Notes: generated by a model from the letters alone, not told the origin. A stretch of DNA of 59,097 nucleotides from Arsenophonus sp046530765 (GCA_046530765.1 JBHEQS010000010.1:1-59097); one strand, 5' to 3'. Positions 22,202-32,727 are shown, counted from the first letter of the stretch. Numbers and translations are program-made.

Positions 22202-23302
22202 TTACAGCCTCATTGGCATAACAACATAAGATGCTGTATAATCTGTAACATCTTTTATTTGCATGCTTGAATTTGAATCGGTTAATAATAAATTTACTTT
22301 CTTGCATTTTAATGCATTTAATATATCAAGGATATAACTAACATTAAAAGAAATCTCTATCATCTGACTTTGATAATTGACATCAATAATTTCTTCTGAT
22401 TCTTCTTGTTCATGATTATTTGCTGTAATTTTAAGTTGATTTTTGCTTATGTATAATCGTATACCCCTAAATTTTTCATTTGATAAAATTGCTGATCGTG
22501 TAAGAGCTTGTTTTAGTTTTTTACAATCTACTGTTAATATTTTATCTGGATTTTTTGGCAATACGCGTCTGTAATCAGGAAATCGCCCATCAATTAGTTT
22601 TGATGTAAAAAGAAAATTATCAACATGAGCTCGTATATTATCTCTACCAATATTCAAATTAACTGGATCATCTATATTATTTAATAATTTCACAAATTCT
22701 ATTATTCCTTTACGAGGAACGATTACAGAATGCGTTGGTAAATCTTTATCAACATTAATTGAACATACAGCTAAACGATGACCATCTGTAGCTACTGTTC
22801 TCAATTCTCTACAATTTGTTTCAAATAACATACCATTAAGATAATATCGTACATCTTGATGTGCCATTGAAAATTGAGTAGCCTCAATTAGTCGCTTTAA
22901 CGTAATTTGAGGTAATTTAAATTCAACTTCGCTTTGCCAATCATTTAAACTTGGAAAAGAGGTTGAAGGAAGAGTTGAAAGCAAAAAACGACTACAATTA
23001 GAATGTATAAGCAGGCGGTCTCCATTAAGTACAACTTTAATTTTTGAGCCATCTTCTAACCCACGACATATATCAAAAAATTTACGAGCAGGTACAGTAA
23101 TTGAACCATTCTCTCCTGGATATCTTAATATCACATTTACTACCATTTCTATTTCTAGATTGGTGCTTGTTAATGAAAGTACTTCATCATTAACTTTTAG
23201 TAATAAATTATTCAAAATTGGTAATATAGGCCGACCATAAATCGGTCCATTAATTTGTTGTAGTGGTTTAAGCAATTGTTCACGCTCAATAGTAAATTTC
23301 AT
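22202..23302 (-). CDS. dnaN: DNA polymerase III beta sliding clamp
   Basis: Forms the ring-shaped clamp that tethers polymerase III to DNA. The length, 366 residues, is the same as E. coli. The three repeated clamp domains are evident from ILNNLLL near residue 25 through VATDGHRLAVC in the second domain and FPDYRRVLP before the third. The C-terminus YVVMPMRL is the conserved end that forms part of the partner-binding cleft. dnaN follows dnaA with a 4-bp gap, so the two are surely co-transcribed from the dnaA side. recF, its normal downstream neighbour, is absent. Confidence 0.99.
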   Translation of the reverse strand: MKFTIEREQLLKPLQQINGPIYGRPILPILNNLLLKVNDEVLSLTSTNLEIEMVVNVILRYPGENGSITVPARKFFDICRGLEDGSKIKVVLNGDRLLIHSNCSRFLLSTLPSTSFPSLNDWQSEVEFKLPQITLKRLIEATQFSMAHQDVRYYLNGMLFETNCRELRTVATDGHRLAVCSINVDKDLPTHSVIVPRKGIIEFVKLLNNIDDPVNLNIGRDNIRAHVDNFLFTSKLIDGRFPDYRRVLPKNPDKILTVDCKKLKQALTRSAILSNEKFRGIRLYISKNQLKITANNHEQEESEEIIDVNYQSQMIEISFNVSYILDILNALKCKKVNLLLTDSNSSMQIKDVTDYTASYVVMPMRL

Positions 23303-23306
23303 AATA

Positions 23307-24725
23307 TTAGGATGATAATATTCTGATTAAATTAGAAAAATCCTCTTTCATGTCATAATTTTCTTCACACAATTGTTCAATTTTTCTGCAAGCATGAAGA
23401 ACAGTTGTATGATCTCTACCACCAAATGCATATCCAATTTCAGGCAAGCTATAATTTGTTAGTTCTTTTCCCAATGCCATTGCTATTTGCCTCGGACGAG
23501 ACACGGAACGTGATCGTCGCTTAGATAATAAATCAACAACCTTAATCTTGTAATATTCAGCAACTTTTTTTTGAATATTATCAATAGTTATAAGTCTCTC
23601 TTGTAATGCCAATAAATCACGCAATGCCTTTCTAACAATGTCAATTGTAATTGCACTACCTATAAAATTAGCGTTTGCTATAACTCGATTTAATGCGCCT
23701 TCTAATTCTCTAACATTTAATCTCAAACGTTTAGCAATAAAGAAAGCTACTTCATAAGAAAGTTGTATCTGATTTTCGTCTGCTTTTTTCATTAGAATAG
23801 AAATACGAGTTTCTAATTCAAGCGGATCAATTGCAACAATTAATCCACATCCAAAACGGGATTTCAGTCGATCTTCAATACCATTTATTTCTTTAGGATA
23901 ACGATCTGACGTAAGAATTATTTGTTTGTTGCCTTCAAGCAAAGCATTGAGTGTATGAAAAAATTCCTCTTGAGATCGCTCTTTGTTAGCAAAAAACTCA
24001 ATATCATCAATTAATAATGTATCTACCGAGCGATAGTAACGTTTAAAATCTTCAATTGCATTATTTTGTAATGACTTTACCATGTGTTGGACAAATCTTT
24101 CAGAATGCATATAAACTACTTTTAAATTTACTTTTAACTCAATTATGTTATTACCTATAGCATGAAGCAAATGAGTTTTACCCAATCCTGTTCCGCCATA
24201 AAGGAACAGTGGATTATAAGACGTACCAGGATTATCTGCCACTTGTGTAGCTGCAGCGCGAGCAAGTTGGTTTGATTTGCCTTCAATAAAATTATTAAAT
24301 GTCTGTTTTTGATTAACATTTGACCGATAGGAGACATCTGATTGAACCTGTGTATTATTATAGCAAAGATCTATTCTTGAATTTATAGGTATTGAAATAA
24401 TTTTATTTGCTTCGATATGCGTTAAAGAGCAGCTTTTTATTACTATTTGTGGTCTATTACCAACTTGTGGTCTATTGCCAACCTCAAACTTCAATACAGG
24501 TATATTAGAACCGCAAAAATCATTCAATAATTGATTAATATTATTGATATATCTATCTCTTACTCTAGCTAATACAAAGCGATTAGGCGCATAGAGCGCT
24601 AAGGTGTTATTACTTAATTCTGCCTGGAGAGGACGTATCCACATACTAAATTCTGTTGTAGGTAACTCATCTTGCAATCTGGCAAGACATCGCTGCCAAA
24701 GTGAAAATGACACGACAGACTCCAA
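23307..24725 (-). CDS. dnaA: Chromosomal replication initiator DnaA
   Basis: AAA+ initiator that binds DnaA boxes and opens the origin. It has 472 residues (E. coli 467). Domain I is intact (SLWQRCLARLQDELP); domain II is a variable linker. Domain III has Walker A GGTGLGKTHLLHA, Walker B LLIDDIEF and the arginine-finger region RLKSRFGCG. Domain IV carries the DnaA signature GGRDHTTVLHACRKI. The linker contains an in-frame 18-bp tandem duplication (24448-24483) giving NRPQVG twice, which accounts for its slightly greater length. Some insect symbionts have lost dnaA; here it is intact. It is transcribed away from rpmH. Confidence 0.99.
   Translation of the reverse strand: MESVVSFSLWQRCLARLQDELPTTEFSMWIRPLQAELSNNTLALYAPNRFVLARVRDRYINNINQLLNDFCGSNIPVLKFEVGNRPQVGNRPQIVIKSCSLTHIEANKIISIPINSRIDLCYNNTQVQSDVSYRSNVNQKQTFNNFIEGKSNQLARAAATQVADNPGTSYNPLFLYGGTGLGKTHLLHAIGNNIIELKVNLKVVYMHSERFVQHMVKSLQNNAIEDFKRYYRSVDTLLIDDIEFFANKERSQEEFFHTLNALLEGNKQIILTSDRYPKEINGIEDRLKSRFGCGLIVAIDPLELETRISILMKKADENQIQLSYEVAFFIAKRLRLNVRELEGALNRVIANANFIGSAITIDIVRKALRDLLALQERLITIDNIQKKVAEYYKIKVVDLLSKRRSRSVSRPRQIAMALGKELTNYSLPEIGYAFGGRDHTTVLHACRKIEQLCEENYDMKEDFSNLIRILSS
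24448..24483. repeat. 18-bp in-frame tandem duplication in dnaA linker
   Basis: Two adjacent 18-bp copies (24448-24465 and 24466-24483) differ at two positions. They encode the repeated hexapeptide NRPQVG / NRPQIV in domain II, a linker region tolerant of length change. The reading frame is kept. Confidence 0.9.
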
Positions 24726-24834
24726 CTAAAAGCAATATAAATTTAAATTATTAAATTTAGATAGATAATGAAATTGTTAATTTTTTAGAAAAAAATTTTC
24801 ATAAAATTTACTATGCAAAGTATATCATCTTATT

Positions 24835-24875
24835 ACAAAATACAAAATACAAAATACAAGATACAAGATACAATG
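24835..24875. repeat. 7-bp tandem repeat (ACAAAAT / ACAAGAT)
   Basis: Five clear copies, three ACAAAAT then two ACAAGAT, and a partial sixth. It lies about 110 bp upstream of the dnaA start. It is probably slippage-derived, but its position in the dnaA promoter region means copy number could matter for expression. Confidence 0.85.
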
Positions 24876-24990
24876 TGTAATATATAATATGCAATATTAT
24901 TGCACTGTTATATGCAATAGTATAAATTTAAATAATATTCTAATTTCTTTGGACATACTTTTAGTAATTTTTTTAACAGAACTAAATTTA

Positions 24991-25020
24991 ATATTATGAC
25001 GTATAATATTATGACGTATA
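24991..25020. repeat. 15-bp direct repeat with -10-like core
   Basis: Two adjacent perfect copies of ATATTATGACGTATA. Read through the junction the unit contains TATAAT preceded by GACG, resembling a -10 box. It could be a duplicated promoter element for rpmH (plus strand), or simply a repeat. Confidence 0.7.
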
Positions 25021-25463
25021 AAATTAATAATAAAATAAATAATATTTCTCATGTATTATATATATCAATAATTTATATATATTTATATCAAGTTTATTAA
25101 TTTGTATTTGTAATTAATTTTAATAATTTCTTAATCTTTGATAGTATTTAATAATCTTTTTAATCTTTAATTATAATCTGTATAATTTTTTATTATATTA
25201 AATATTACTATTTAAGTTTTCTTGCAGAAACAATCAATAAAAGCAAGTTAGTTACCTTACTCTAATACTATATAATAATGTAAAAATTTTTAAATATATA
25301 TAGTGTATTTATTGCGTAATCCTAAATATTTTATTACAATTTTTCGTATCTGGTATATCTTCATAAAGACTGAATATATCAGTGAAATTTAGTTTACTAC
25401 TATCTCACAGATTTTATTATTAAATCAATAATAATTATTTTATTAAGTTAGGTAATAATCACT

Positions 25464-25601
25464 ATGAAGCGCACTTTTCAGCCGTCCGCAATAAAGCGTA
25501 ATCGTTCTCATGGTTTTCGTGCTCGCATGTCTACTAAAAATGGTCGCAATGTTTTAGCTCGTCGTCGGGCTAAAGGCCGTACCCGTTTAACCGCTTATTA
25601 A
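25464..25601 (+). CDS. rpmH: 50S ribosomal protein L34
   Basis: Small basic ribosomal protein of 45 residues (E. coli 46), essentially identical to the enterobacterial protein: MKRTFQPSAIKRNRSHGFRA, then KNGR and ARRRAKGR. A weak Shine-Dalgarno (TAGGTAA) precedes the ATG by about ten bases. It heads the conserved rpmH-rnpA-yidD-yidC-mnmE order, with rnpA 25 bp downstream. Its G+C is about 46% by my count (64 of 138 bases), far above its surroundings, with codons such as CGC, CGG, CCG, GGC and ACC. Confidence 0.98.
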   Translation: MKRTFQPSAIKRNRSHGFRARMSTKNGRNVLARRRAKGRTRLTAY

Positions 25602-25626
25602 AAGCAATAACTAAATATTAACAGTT

Positions 25627-25980
25627 ATGTTTTCTTTTTCTGAAAAGTTAAGGTTGTTAACACATATACATTTTGATTATGTTTTTCATAAACCACAGAA
25701 GGTAACTTCTTCAGAACTCACTATTCTTGGACGTTTTAATGAATTAGGGTACCCTAGAATTGGTTTTGCTATTACAAAAAAAAACATTAAACTAGCCAAT
25801 GAACGAAATCGTATTAAGAGACTAACTAGGGAATATTTTCGTTTGCATCAACATGAATTACTGTCCATGGATTTTGTAATCATAGCAAGGAAAGTAATTG
25901 TTGATTTAGATAATAATGAAATTATAAAAATATTAGATAAATTATGGCGTCGTCACCATCTTTTGTATCGCAACTCTTAA
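25627..25980 (+). CDS. rnpA: Ribonuclease P protein component
   Basis: Protein subunit of RNase P, which trims the 5' leader of pre-tRNAs together with the rnpB RNA (not in this window). It has 117 residues (E. coli 119). The RNR signature is intact in NERNRIKRLTRE near residue 60, followed by FRLHQHEL and the C-terminal DKLWRRH. E. coli uses a GTG start slightly upstream; here the ATG at 25627 leads straight into FSEKLRLLT and is the natural start. Its 3' end overlaps yidD by 37 bp, as in enterobacteria, implying translational coupling. Confidence 0.97.
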   Translation: MFSFSEKLRLLTHIHFDYVFHKPQKVTSSELTILGRFNELGYPRIGFAITKKNIKLANERNRIKRLTREYFRLHQHELLSMDFVIIARKVIVDLDNNEIIKILDKLWRRHHLLYRNS

Positions 25981-26204
25981 TTCTGATGATAAGAGGTTAT
26001 CAATTGATAATAAGTCCATTATTATCTCCTCACTGTCGCTTTAATCCATCGTGTTCGCAATATAGTATCGTTGTGTTATATCAATTTGGATTGATAAAAG
26101 GAGGTTTGTTAATGATAAAACGCATATTAAAATGCAACCCTTTACACTGTGGTGGTGACGATCCAGTTACAGTTTCGCGCCATAACTATAATAGAGAACA
26201 TTAA
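25944..26204 (+). CDS. yidD: Membrane protein insertion efficiency factor YidD
   Basis: Small membrane-associated protein that assists insertion by YidC and the Sec translocon. It has 86 residues (E. coli 85), with the family signature LISPLLSPHCRFNPSCS, then CSQY and KCNPLHCGGDDP; the conserved cysteines are present. It overlaps the end of rnpA and ends 2 bp before yidC, the canonical enterobacterial arrangement. Confidence 0.97.
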   Translation: MASSPSFVSQLLILMIRGYQLIISPLLSPHCRFNPSCSQYSIVVLYQFGLIKGGLLMIKRILKCNPLHCGGDDPVTVSRHNYNREH

Positions 26205-26206
26205 CG

Positions 26207-27823
26207 ATGAATTTGCACCGTAATTTTTTATTAATTGCTTTGCTGTTTGTTTCTTTTTTAATTTGGAGGACGTGGGAAAGTGATAAGATACAATCTGTAA
26301 ATACTGAACAAATTGTAAATGAAATAAACACATCAAATTATTATAATGAATCTAAATTTATCATAATAAAAACTGATGTACTTTTATTGCGTATTAATAC
26401 ACACGGCGGAGATATTTCTGAAGCTGATTTGTTACTTTATCCAAATAAATTGCATTCATCTGATCCTTTTCGTTTATTGGAAACAACTAAAGATTTTATT
26501 TATCAAGCACAAAGTGGATTAATTGGTCAGGATGGTCCAGATAATCCTATTTATAATAACGGATTGCGTCCATTATATGTTTCAAATTCAACAAGTTATG
26601 TCTTGCAAGATGGTAAAGATGAATTGTGCGTTCCGCTTTCGTTTACTGGAAAGAATGGCGAAGTTTATCAAAAAGTTTATATATTAAAACGTGGTAGATA
26701 TGATATTTCTGTTAAATACAACATTATTAACAATACTAATAAACAATTAAAATTAATTTTTTTTGGTCAACTTAAACAGACTACAAAATTACCAAAAGAA
26801 CGTGATATTGGAAATAATAATTTTGCTTTACATACATATCGCGGAGCGGCGTATTCTTCTGATGAAACAAATTATAAAAAATATAGTTTTAATGATATTT
26901 CTGATAATAATTTAAATATTAATACCAAAAGCGGTTGGGTGGCAATGTTGCAGCAATATTTTGCAACAGCATGGATTCCTCTATATAAAGACAAAAAAAT
27001 ATTCTATACAATAGATTTAAATAAATCTATTACTATTATTGGATACAAGAGCTCTCCAATAATAGTATCACCTAATAGTAAAGAAAATTATATTTCAACA
27101 TTATGGATAGGCACTGAATTGCAATCAGAAATGTCAAAAGTTGCTCCACATCTGGATTTAACCGTTGACTATGGTTGGCTATGGTTTATTTCTCAACCGT
27201 TATTTAAATTATTAAAATTTATTCATAGTTTTATAGGTAATTGGGGTTTTTCTATTATTCTTATTACTTTTGTTGTGCGAGGAATTATGTATCCTTTAAC
27301 AAAAGCACAATATACTTCAATGGCAAAAATGCGCCTTTTACAGCCTAAACTTATGATAATGAAAGAGCGGTTTGGCAATGATAAGCAACGCATGAGTCAA
27401 GAAATGATGATGCTATATAAAACAGAAAAAGTTAATCCACTAGGAGGTTGCTTGCCTTTATTAATTCAAATGCCAATTTTTCTTGCTTTATATTATATGT
27501 TAATGGGCTCTGTAGAGCTGCGACACGCCCCATTTATTGGATGGATTCAAGATCTATCATCACAGGATCCATACTATATTCTACCATTTTTGATGGGCTT
27601 GACAATGTATATTATTCAAAAGATGTCACCAACGACAATAACTGATCCTATGCAAAACAAAATTGTAACATATATGCCAATTATTTTTACTATATTTTTT
27701 TTATGGTTTCCTTCTGGTTTAGTTTTATACTATATAATTAGTAATTTAGTAACAATTATTCAGCAACAAATTATTTATCGAGGATTGGAAAAGTGTGGTT
27801 TACATAAGAATGATAGAAATTAA
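26207..27823 (+). CDS. yidC: Membrane protein insertase YidC
   Basis: Inserts and folds inner-membrane proteins, alone or with SecYEG. It has 538 residues (E. coli 548). It shows an N-terminal signal anchor (FLLIALLFVSFLIW), a large periplasmic P1 domain and a conserved C-terminal membrane core from about residue 340. That core includes GNWGFSIILITFVVRG with the functional Arg in the hydrophilic groove, NPLGGCLPLLIQMPIFLALYY, and a final helix WFPSGLVLYYIISN. Fo subunits a and c are classic YidC clients; both genes are dead here, so remaining clients must be other membrane proteins. Confidence 0.99.
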   Translation: MNLHRNFLLIALLFVSFLIWRTWESDKIQSVNTEQIVNEINTSNYYNESKFIIIKTDVLLLRINTHGGDISEADLLLYPNKLHSSDPFRLLETTKDFIYQAQSGLIGQDGPDNPIYNNGLRPLYVSNSTSYVLQDGKDELCVPLSFTGKNGEVYQKVYILKRGRYDISVKYNIINNTNKQLKLIFFGQLKQTTKLPKERDIGNNNFALHTYRGAAYSSDETNYKKYSFNDISDNNLNINTKSGWVAMLQQYFATAWIPLYKDKKIFYTIDLNKSITIIGYKSSPIIVSPNSKENYISTLWIGTELQSEMSKVAPHLDLTVDYGWLWFISQPLFKLLKFIHSFIGNWGFSIILITFVVRGIMYPLTKAQYTSMAKMRLLQPKLMIMKERFGNDKQRMSQEMMMLYKTEKVNPLGGCLPLLIQMPIFLALYYMLMGSVELRHAPFIGWIQDLSSQDPYYILPFLMGLTMYIIQKMSPTTITDPMQNKIVTYMPIIFTIFFLWFPSGLVLYYIISNLVTIIQQQIIYRGLEKCGLHKNDRN

Positions 27824-27924
27824 TTTTTTTATTTAACTTTTTAAAAGTTATAAAATATTTAACTATTTAAATATATTAATATAATAAAATAACTCATACT
27901 TTTATTGCAATAGTTTAGGATTAA

Positions 27925-29295
27925 ATGAATATATATAGGAATGATACAATTGTCGCACAGGCAACTCCACCAGGTCGTGGTGGAGTTGGTATTCTTAGAA
28001 TATCAGGTCCAAAAGTTATTGAGGTTGCTAGAATTATTTTAGGTAAATTGCCTAAACCACGCTACGCAAATTATCTTCCTTTCTATGATGTTAACGGTAA
28101 AGTATTAGATAATGGAATTGCACTTTATTTTCAAACACCAAATTCATTTACTGGGGAAGATGTTCTTGAATTGCAAGGACATGGCGGACAGATAATTATT
28201 GATTTATTGCTTAAACAAATTTTATCTATTAATAAAATTAGGATTGCTAATCCAGGAGAGTTTTCAGAGCGCGCTTTTTTTAATGATAAAATAGATTTAG
28301 CTCAGGCAGAAGCTATTTCTGATCTTATAGATGCTAGTACCGAACAAGCTGCTCGTTCAGCAGTAAATTCTTTACAAGGTGTTTTTTCTAAAAAGATTTA
28401 TGAAATCCTAGAAGATCTGTCTAACTTACGCGCTTACATTGAAGCAGCAATTGATTTTCCAGATGAAGAAATTAATTTTTTATCTAGTAGAAAGATAGAA
28501 GAAAAATTAAATACTATAATAACTAATTTAGATAATCTGCGTCTTCAAGCTTATCAAGGAACTTTATTGCGAGAAGGAATAAAAGTTGTTATTGCTGGGC
28601 GACCAAATTCAGGTAAATCTAGTTTATTAAATGCTTTATCTGGTCGTGAAACGGCTATTATAACTGATATTGCTGGTACAACAAGAGATGTATTACATGA
28701 ATATATTCAGATTGAAGGCATGCCAGTACATATTATTGATACAGCTGGATTGCGTGAAGCAATAGATGAAGTTGAGAGAATAGGTATTGATAGAGCTTGG
28801 CAAGAAATTGAACAGGCGGATCATATATTATTTGTAGTGGATAGCAATATAACACGCGAAACTAAACTTGAACAAATTTGGCCTGAATTTATAGGACGAT
28901 CTGCTAAATTTTTACCTATTACGATAATTAGAAATAAAGTAGATATAACATGCGAGCCAATATCAATAACAAAAATTGATAATTACTCAATTATTTGCCT
29001 TTCAGCCAATAGAAAGTATGGTATTGATTTATTGCTTAATCATTTAAAAGAAAGCATTGGATTAAATAATACTGTTGAGGGTATATTTTTAGCTAGACGT
29101 CGGCATATTCAGGCACTTGATATAGCATCAAATCATTTAAAAAAAGGGTATAAACAATTGCTTTTTACTAATTTCAGTGAATTATTGGCTGAAGAGCTTC
29201 GCTTAAGTCATCAATCATTAAGTGAAATTACAGGAAAATTTAGATCAAATGATTTATTGAATAAAATTTTCTCTAGCTTCTGTATAGGAAAATAG
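27925..29295 (+). CDS. mnmE: tRNA uridine-5-carboxymethylaminomethyl modification GTPase MnmE
   Basis: With MnmG it modifies the wobble uridine (cmnm5U) of several tRNAs. It has 456 residues (E. coli 454) and is complete. An N-terminal folate-binding domain (TPPGRGGVGILRISG, LELQGHGG) is followed by helical domain and the inserted G domain with Walker A GRPNSGKSSLLNAL, IAGTTRD, switch II DTAGLRE and NKVD. The C-terminal FSSFCIGK carries the invariant Cys. A hairpin with a T-run lies just past the stop (29301-29326). mnmG is not in the window although its usual site, upstream of atp, would be near the left end. Confidence 0.98.
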   Translation: MNIYRNDTIVAQATPPGRGGVGILRISGPKVIEVARIILGKLPKPRYANYLPFYDVNGKVLDNGIALYFQTPNSFTGEDVLELQGHGGQIIIDLLLKQILSINKIRIANPGEFSERAFFNDKIDLAQAEAISDLIDASTEQAARSAVNSLQGVFSKKIYEILEDLSNLRAYIEAAIDFPDEEINFLSSRKIEEKLNTIITNLDNLRLQAYQGTLLREGIKVVIAGRPNSGKSSLLNALSGRETAIITDIAGTTRDVLHEYIQIEGMPVHIIDTAGLREAIDEVERIGIDRAWQEIEQADHILFVVDSNITRETKLEQIWPEFIGRSAKFLPITIIRNKVDITCEPISITKIDNYSIICLSANRKYGIDLLLNHLKESIGLNNTVEGIFLARRRHIQALDIASNHLKKGYKQLLFTNFSELLAEELRLSHQSLSEITGKFRSNDLLNKIFSSFCIGK

Positions 29296-29300
29296 CAGAT

Positions 29301-29326
29301 ATACTTTAGAGTAAAGTATGCGTTTT
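29301..29326 (+). terminator. Probable rho-independent terminator of the rpmH-mnmE run
   Basis: Arms ATACTTTA (29301-29308) and TAAAGTAT (29312-29319) with a 3-nt loop, followed by GCGTTTT. The hairpin begins 5 bp after the mnmE stop, where a terminator is expected. The stem is weak and the T-run is only four. Confidence 0.55.
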
Positions 29327-30309
29327 ATACATTGTTATAAATAATTTTATTTAGTTTTTTTATTTTCTTATATTATTTTCTTATAATGTAATATATTTAC
29401 AATAAATAATTATATTAATATTATTTAAATTAATTTAATGTTGAATAACAAATTATAAAAATTGTTCTACTAGAATTTTTTCTGCAACATACTGCTTATT
29501 ATTTTAATAAGACTTTTAGTAATAGCATATAAAAATTATTTAATAATAAAAATATACATATATGTTTCGTATAATTGTATTTTTTATGAAGCTGACTATT
29601 ATGTTCGAGCTTCTCTAGTTAAAAATTTTAATGTAGTTGTTTAAAGACATATCAATATATTTTATAGATAATTAAAATGCTATTATAATTTTAATTATCT
29701 AGACATATGTAAACAAACAAAATTATATATTTCAATTTATAAAAACATTTATGTGTATAGTCTTATTTCAAAATATACGTTTCAAACAAAATAAACTAAA
29801 TTATCTTATATCTTAATATGTTGATTTCACTAAATTAATAGTATATCTCTAATATAGATTATTAGATTTTTTCTCTATATCAGAAAATTTTTATATCCAA
29901 CAACAAATCAGTAATCATTGATAAAAATTAACTAAAACAATTTTTTCTTTATGCAAATAGTATTTTTAATTAAGTTTTAAACTATTTGTAAAGTTTATAT
30001 ATTAATTTTTATATTCTATAACTAACTCAATAGAATATTTTTTGAAATAATATGTTAATAGTATTATTATCATTCATTTAACATATAGTTTTATAGATAT
30101 ATAAACTTATTTAGTTAATAATATTATTATTTACATTATATTACTTTGTTAAAAAATATTTTAATTGTATCGATTATACATTGAATTGTGTACAATTAAA
30201 TCATTTTTTAATGTGTGCAATTCTTTATTTTTACAGTAAAGGATAAAATTATCATAAATAATACGTAATTACTTAATTACAAAATAACTATCTATTAATC
30301 AATATTTAA

Positions 30310-30339
30310 ATAAATTTATTAATATATTAATAAATTTAT
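30310..30339. repeat. 15-bp perfect palindrome
   Basis: Arms 30310-30324 and 30325-30339 are complementary with no spacer. Pure A-T sequence in desert. Short enough that chance cannot be excluded in such AT-rich DNA. Confidence 0.7.
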
Positions 30340-32727
30340 ATCCTAGAATTAAATGTTTGGTGTAAATTTAAACCTGTCATTTATTCTAATGCCTCTGAGA
30401 AATTAGATGACACCTGGAACTTCTTTAGTCTATTTATTTAAATAGATTTATGCGTATTAAGTAGATTTATGAGTATTAAGAAATTTTGCGTTAACTGATA
30501 AAGATAATTTTCCATTGCGATATTGATAAGTTTTATTTATATAAATTTACACAAAAAAATTATAGATATTATTTTTTATATTTAGAAATCGTTATTTATT
30601 ATATATAGCACATCTCTGTAATAGGTATATATACTAAATAAGACATTGATCATTAATGTTTAAACTAAAAATAACCATTATTATATGAAAGTTAAGAAAT
30701 TATCTTTTATTTTTATAAGTAAAGTAGTTTTTTGCTGTTAAAATTTAAAATAAACTTAATAATAAGAATATAATTTTGAATATAATCAAGTTTTTGAATT
30801 ATAATTTTCCATTTTTGCTAAATACATGTAAATAAATAGAGTTTCATAATATTTTTATTTACTATACTACTAACATAGTACAATTTTTCACATTTTATAT
30901 TAAATTTATTTACAAAAATGAATATATGTTTTTTTTTGCAAAATTTTTTTTAAATCTTTATAGATTAACTTAAAGTAATGAAAATTTTAATAAATAAAAA
31001 ATATAATATAAAAGAACAGAATAAAATTAAACATATTAAAATATAAAAAATTACTATATTGAATATAAAAATAAGTTATAGATTTATTTTAAAATAAGAT
31101 TTAATAATATAGATTAACTTTAATCACTCGATCTGTTTAATAATAAATCAAAATACTATTCGTTCTGAATATATTTTTTAGTATCTAGTTTTATGATCTG
31201 TAAAATTAATTATTTTTAAATATAATTTATAATATCATTTATTTTTACAAAAATAGATATTTGTATTGTAACTTCTTATATTATAAATATAAGAAATTTG
31301 TATTTAAGAAATGTGTTTTCTAGATAATTATATAGATGAGTTGATATATTTTATTTAGTATTAATTTTATAAAATGGAGATATTAACAATTATTTTCAAG
31401 TTTTATATTACTGAATTAAAAATAAGCCATTTTTACTTATTGCAATTTTTAATATGTTGTAAATTCTACGATAATTTTAGAAGAGTAGAAAAAGTATTAA
31501 CGTGATTATATATCAAAACTCAATGATTTAGATAAAAACTATATTAATTTTATTATTTTTTTAATTTCAACATTTATATATGCTACACAACAATATTGAT
31601 ATTTTAGTTATAAAATTCTAATACGTATTATTAAAACAAAACTATTAATTTCTTCGCGTTTAGTGCATATTATGTTTCGCTATAAAATTTATATATTAGT
31701 TTTATATAACTTTTAATCTACAATTTAACTAAAAGAATTTACCATAAATTAGTAATTGGTTTATAAAAATTACTAGATTTCAACATTCAACTATTTTATT
31801 GATTTTAAAACACATAATAATTGTAAATTTCAACTTAACATAGATATTTTATTTAATTAATGTTATTAACATGTTTGTTGCTATGCTACATATCCACATT
31901 AAATTTCTTATTAGATATCTACATACTTTATATCTAAAAAGTATTAAATTATTTTAACAAGCATATTCTAGAACTTTTCTACTCTTTAAGTCTTAGTGAT
32001 ATTGCCAATTTCAATAAGTATTTATGTTTTATTATCTTGAATTTTATTTTTTTGATATCAAAATTCTACAACATATTATCATTATAAATTTTAGTTATAT
32101 TTTATTGTAAAATGATAGAGATTGTATATAATGTTGCGCATAATATTTATCATTACTATTTAGTTTATATATATCTACTGGACTGGTATATTTAACAATT
32201 GTACAATAAAATTTAATAAAAGTAGATAAAACTATTTAAAGAGATCTAAATCAGCATCACATAGAAGATACTAATTTACGATTTTATTGATAATTTATAT
32301 ATGTTAACTACATTATCAAGTTTTATACTATCTTTACATTAATACTTATAGACATTTTTTCTTTTACTAATTTAAGATGGATAAAAATTGGTATATTTAA
32401 AAATATATATACTACATATTTTTAGTTTTTATATATTAAATAGTTTACATATAATTGAATATTTATTTTCATTATTGTCATAAAATGAAATTATTTTATT
32501 TTTTATCATAATTTATGATCTTTTTTCTTAAAAGAAAATAACTATGATTAAAATAATTATTATATAAATAAATTTTATAAAAATATTTTATATAATTATT
32601 AAAATATTTTTATTATCTATTTTAAATCTATATACTATCTCTTAATCATATTAAGTAATGTACATTTATATAAAAGAAACTTAATTTATAGATTAAGATT
32701 AATAATATTTATACTTAATTGTATTTT

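Larger units (their letters stand above)
24726..25463. promoter_or_regulatory. Divergent dnaA / rpmH intergenic region
   Basis: 738 bp between divergently transcribed dnaA and rpmH must hold both promoters. In this AT-rich context too many -10-like hexamers occur to pick one. Structure seen: a 7-bp tandem repeat (24835-24875) and two copies of a 15-bp unit containing TGACGTATAATATTA (24991-25020). I found no TTATCCACA-type DnaA box, so neither an origin nor DnaA autoregulation can be supported here. Confidence 0.6.

Noticed and set aside
30355..30425. Possible TPP riboswitch because of CTGAGA and ACCTGGAAC
   Set aside because: The conserved TAATACCTGCGAAGGGAA-like part and the correct spacing are absent, and no thi gene follows.
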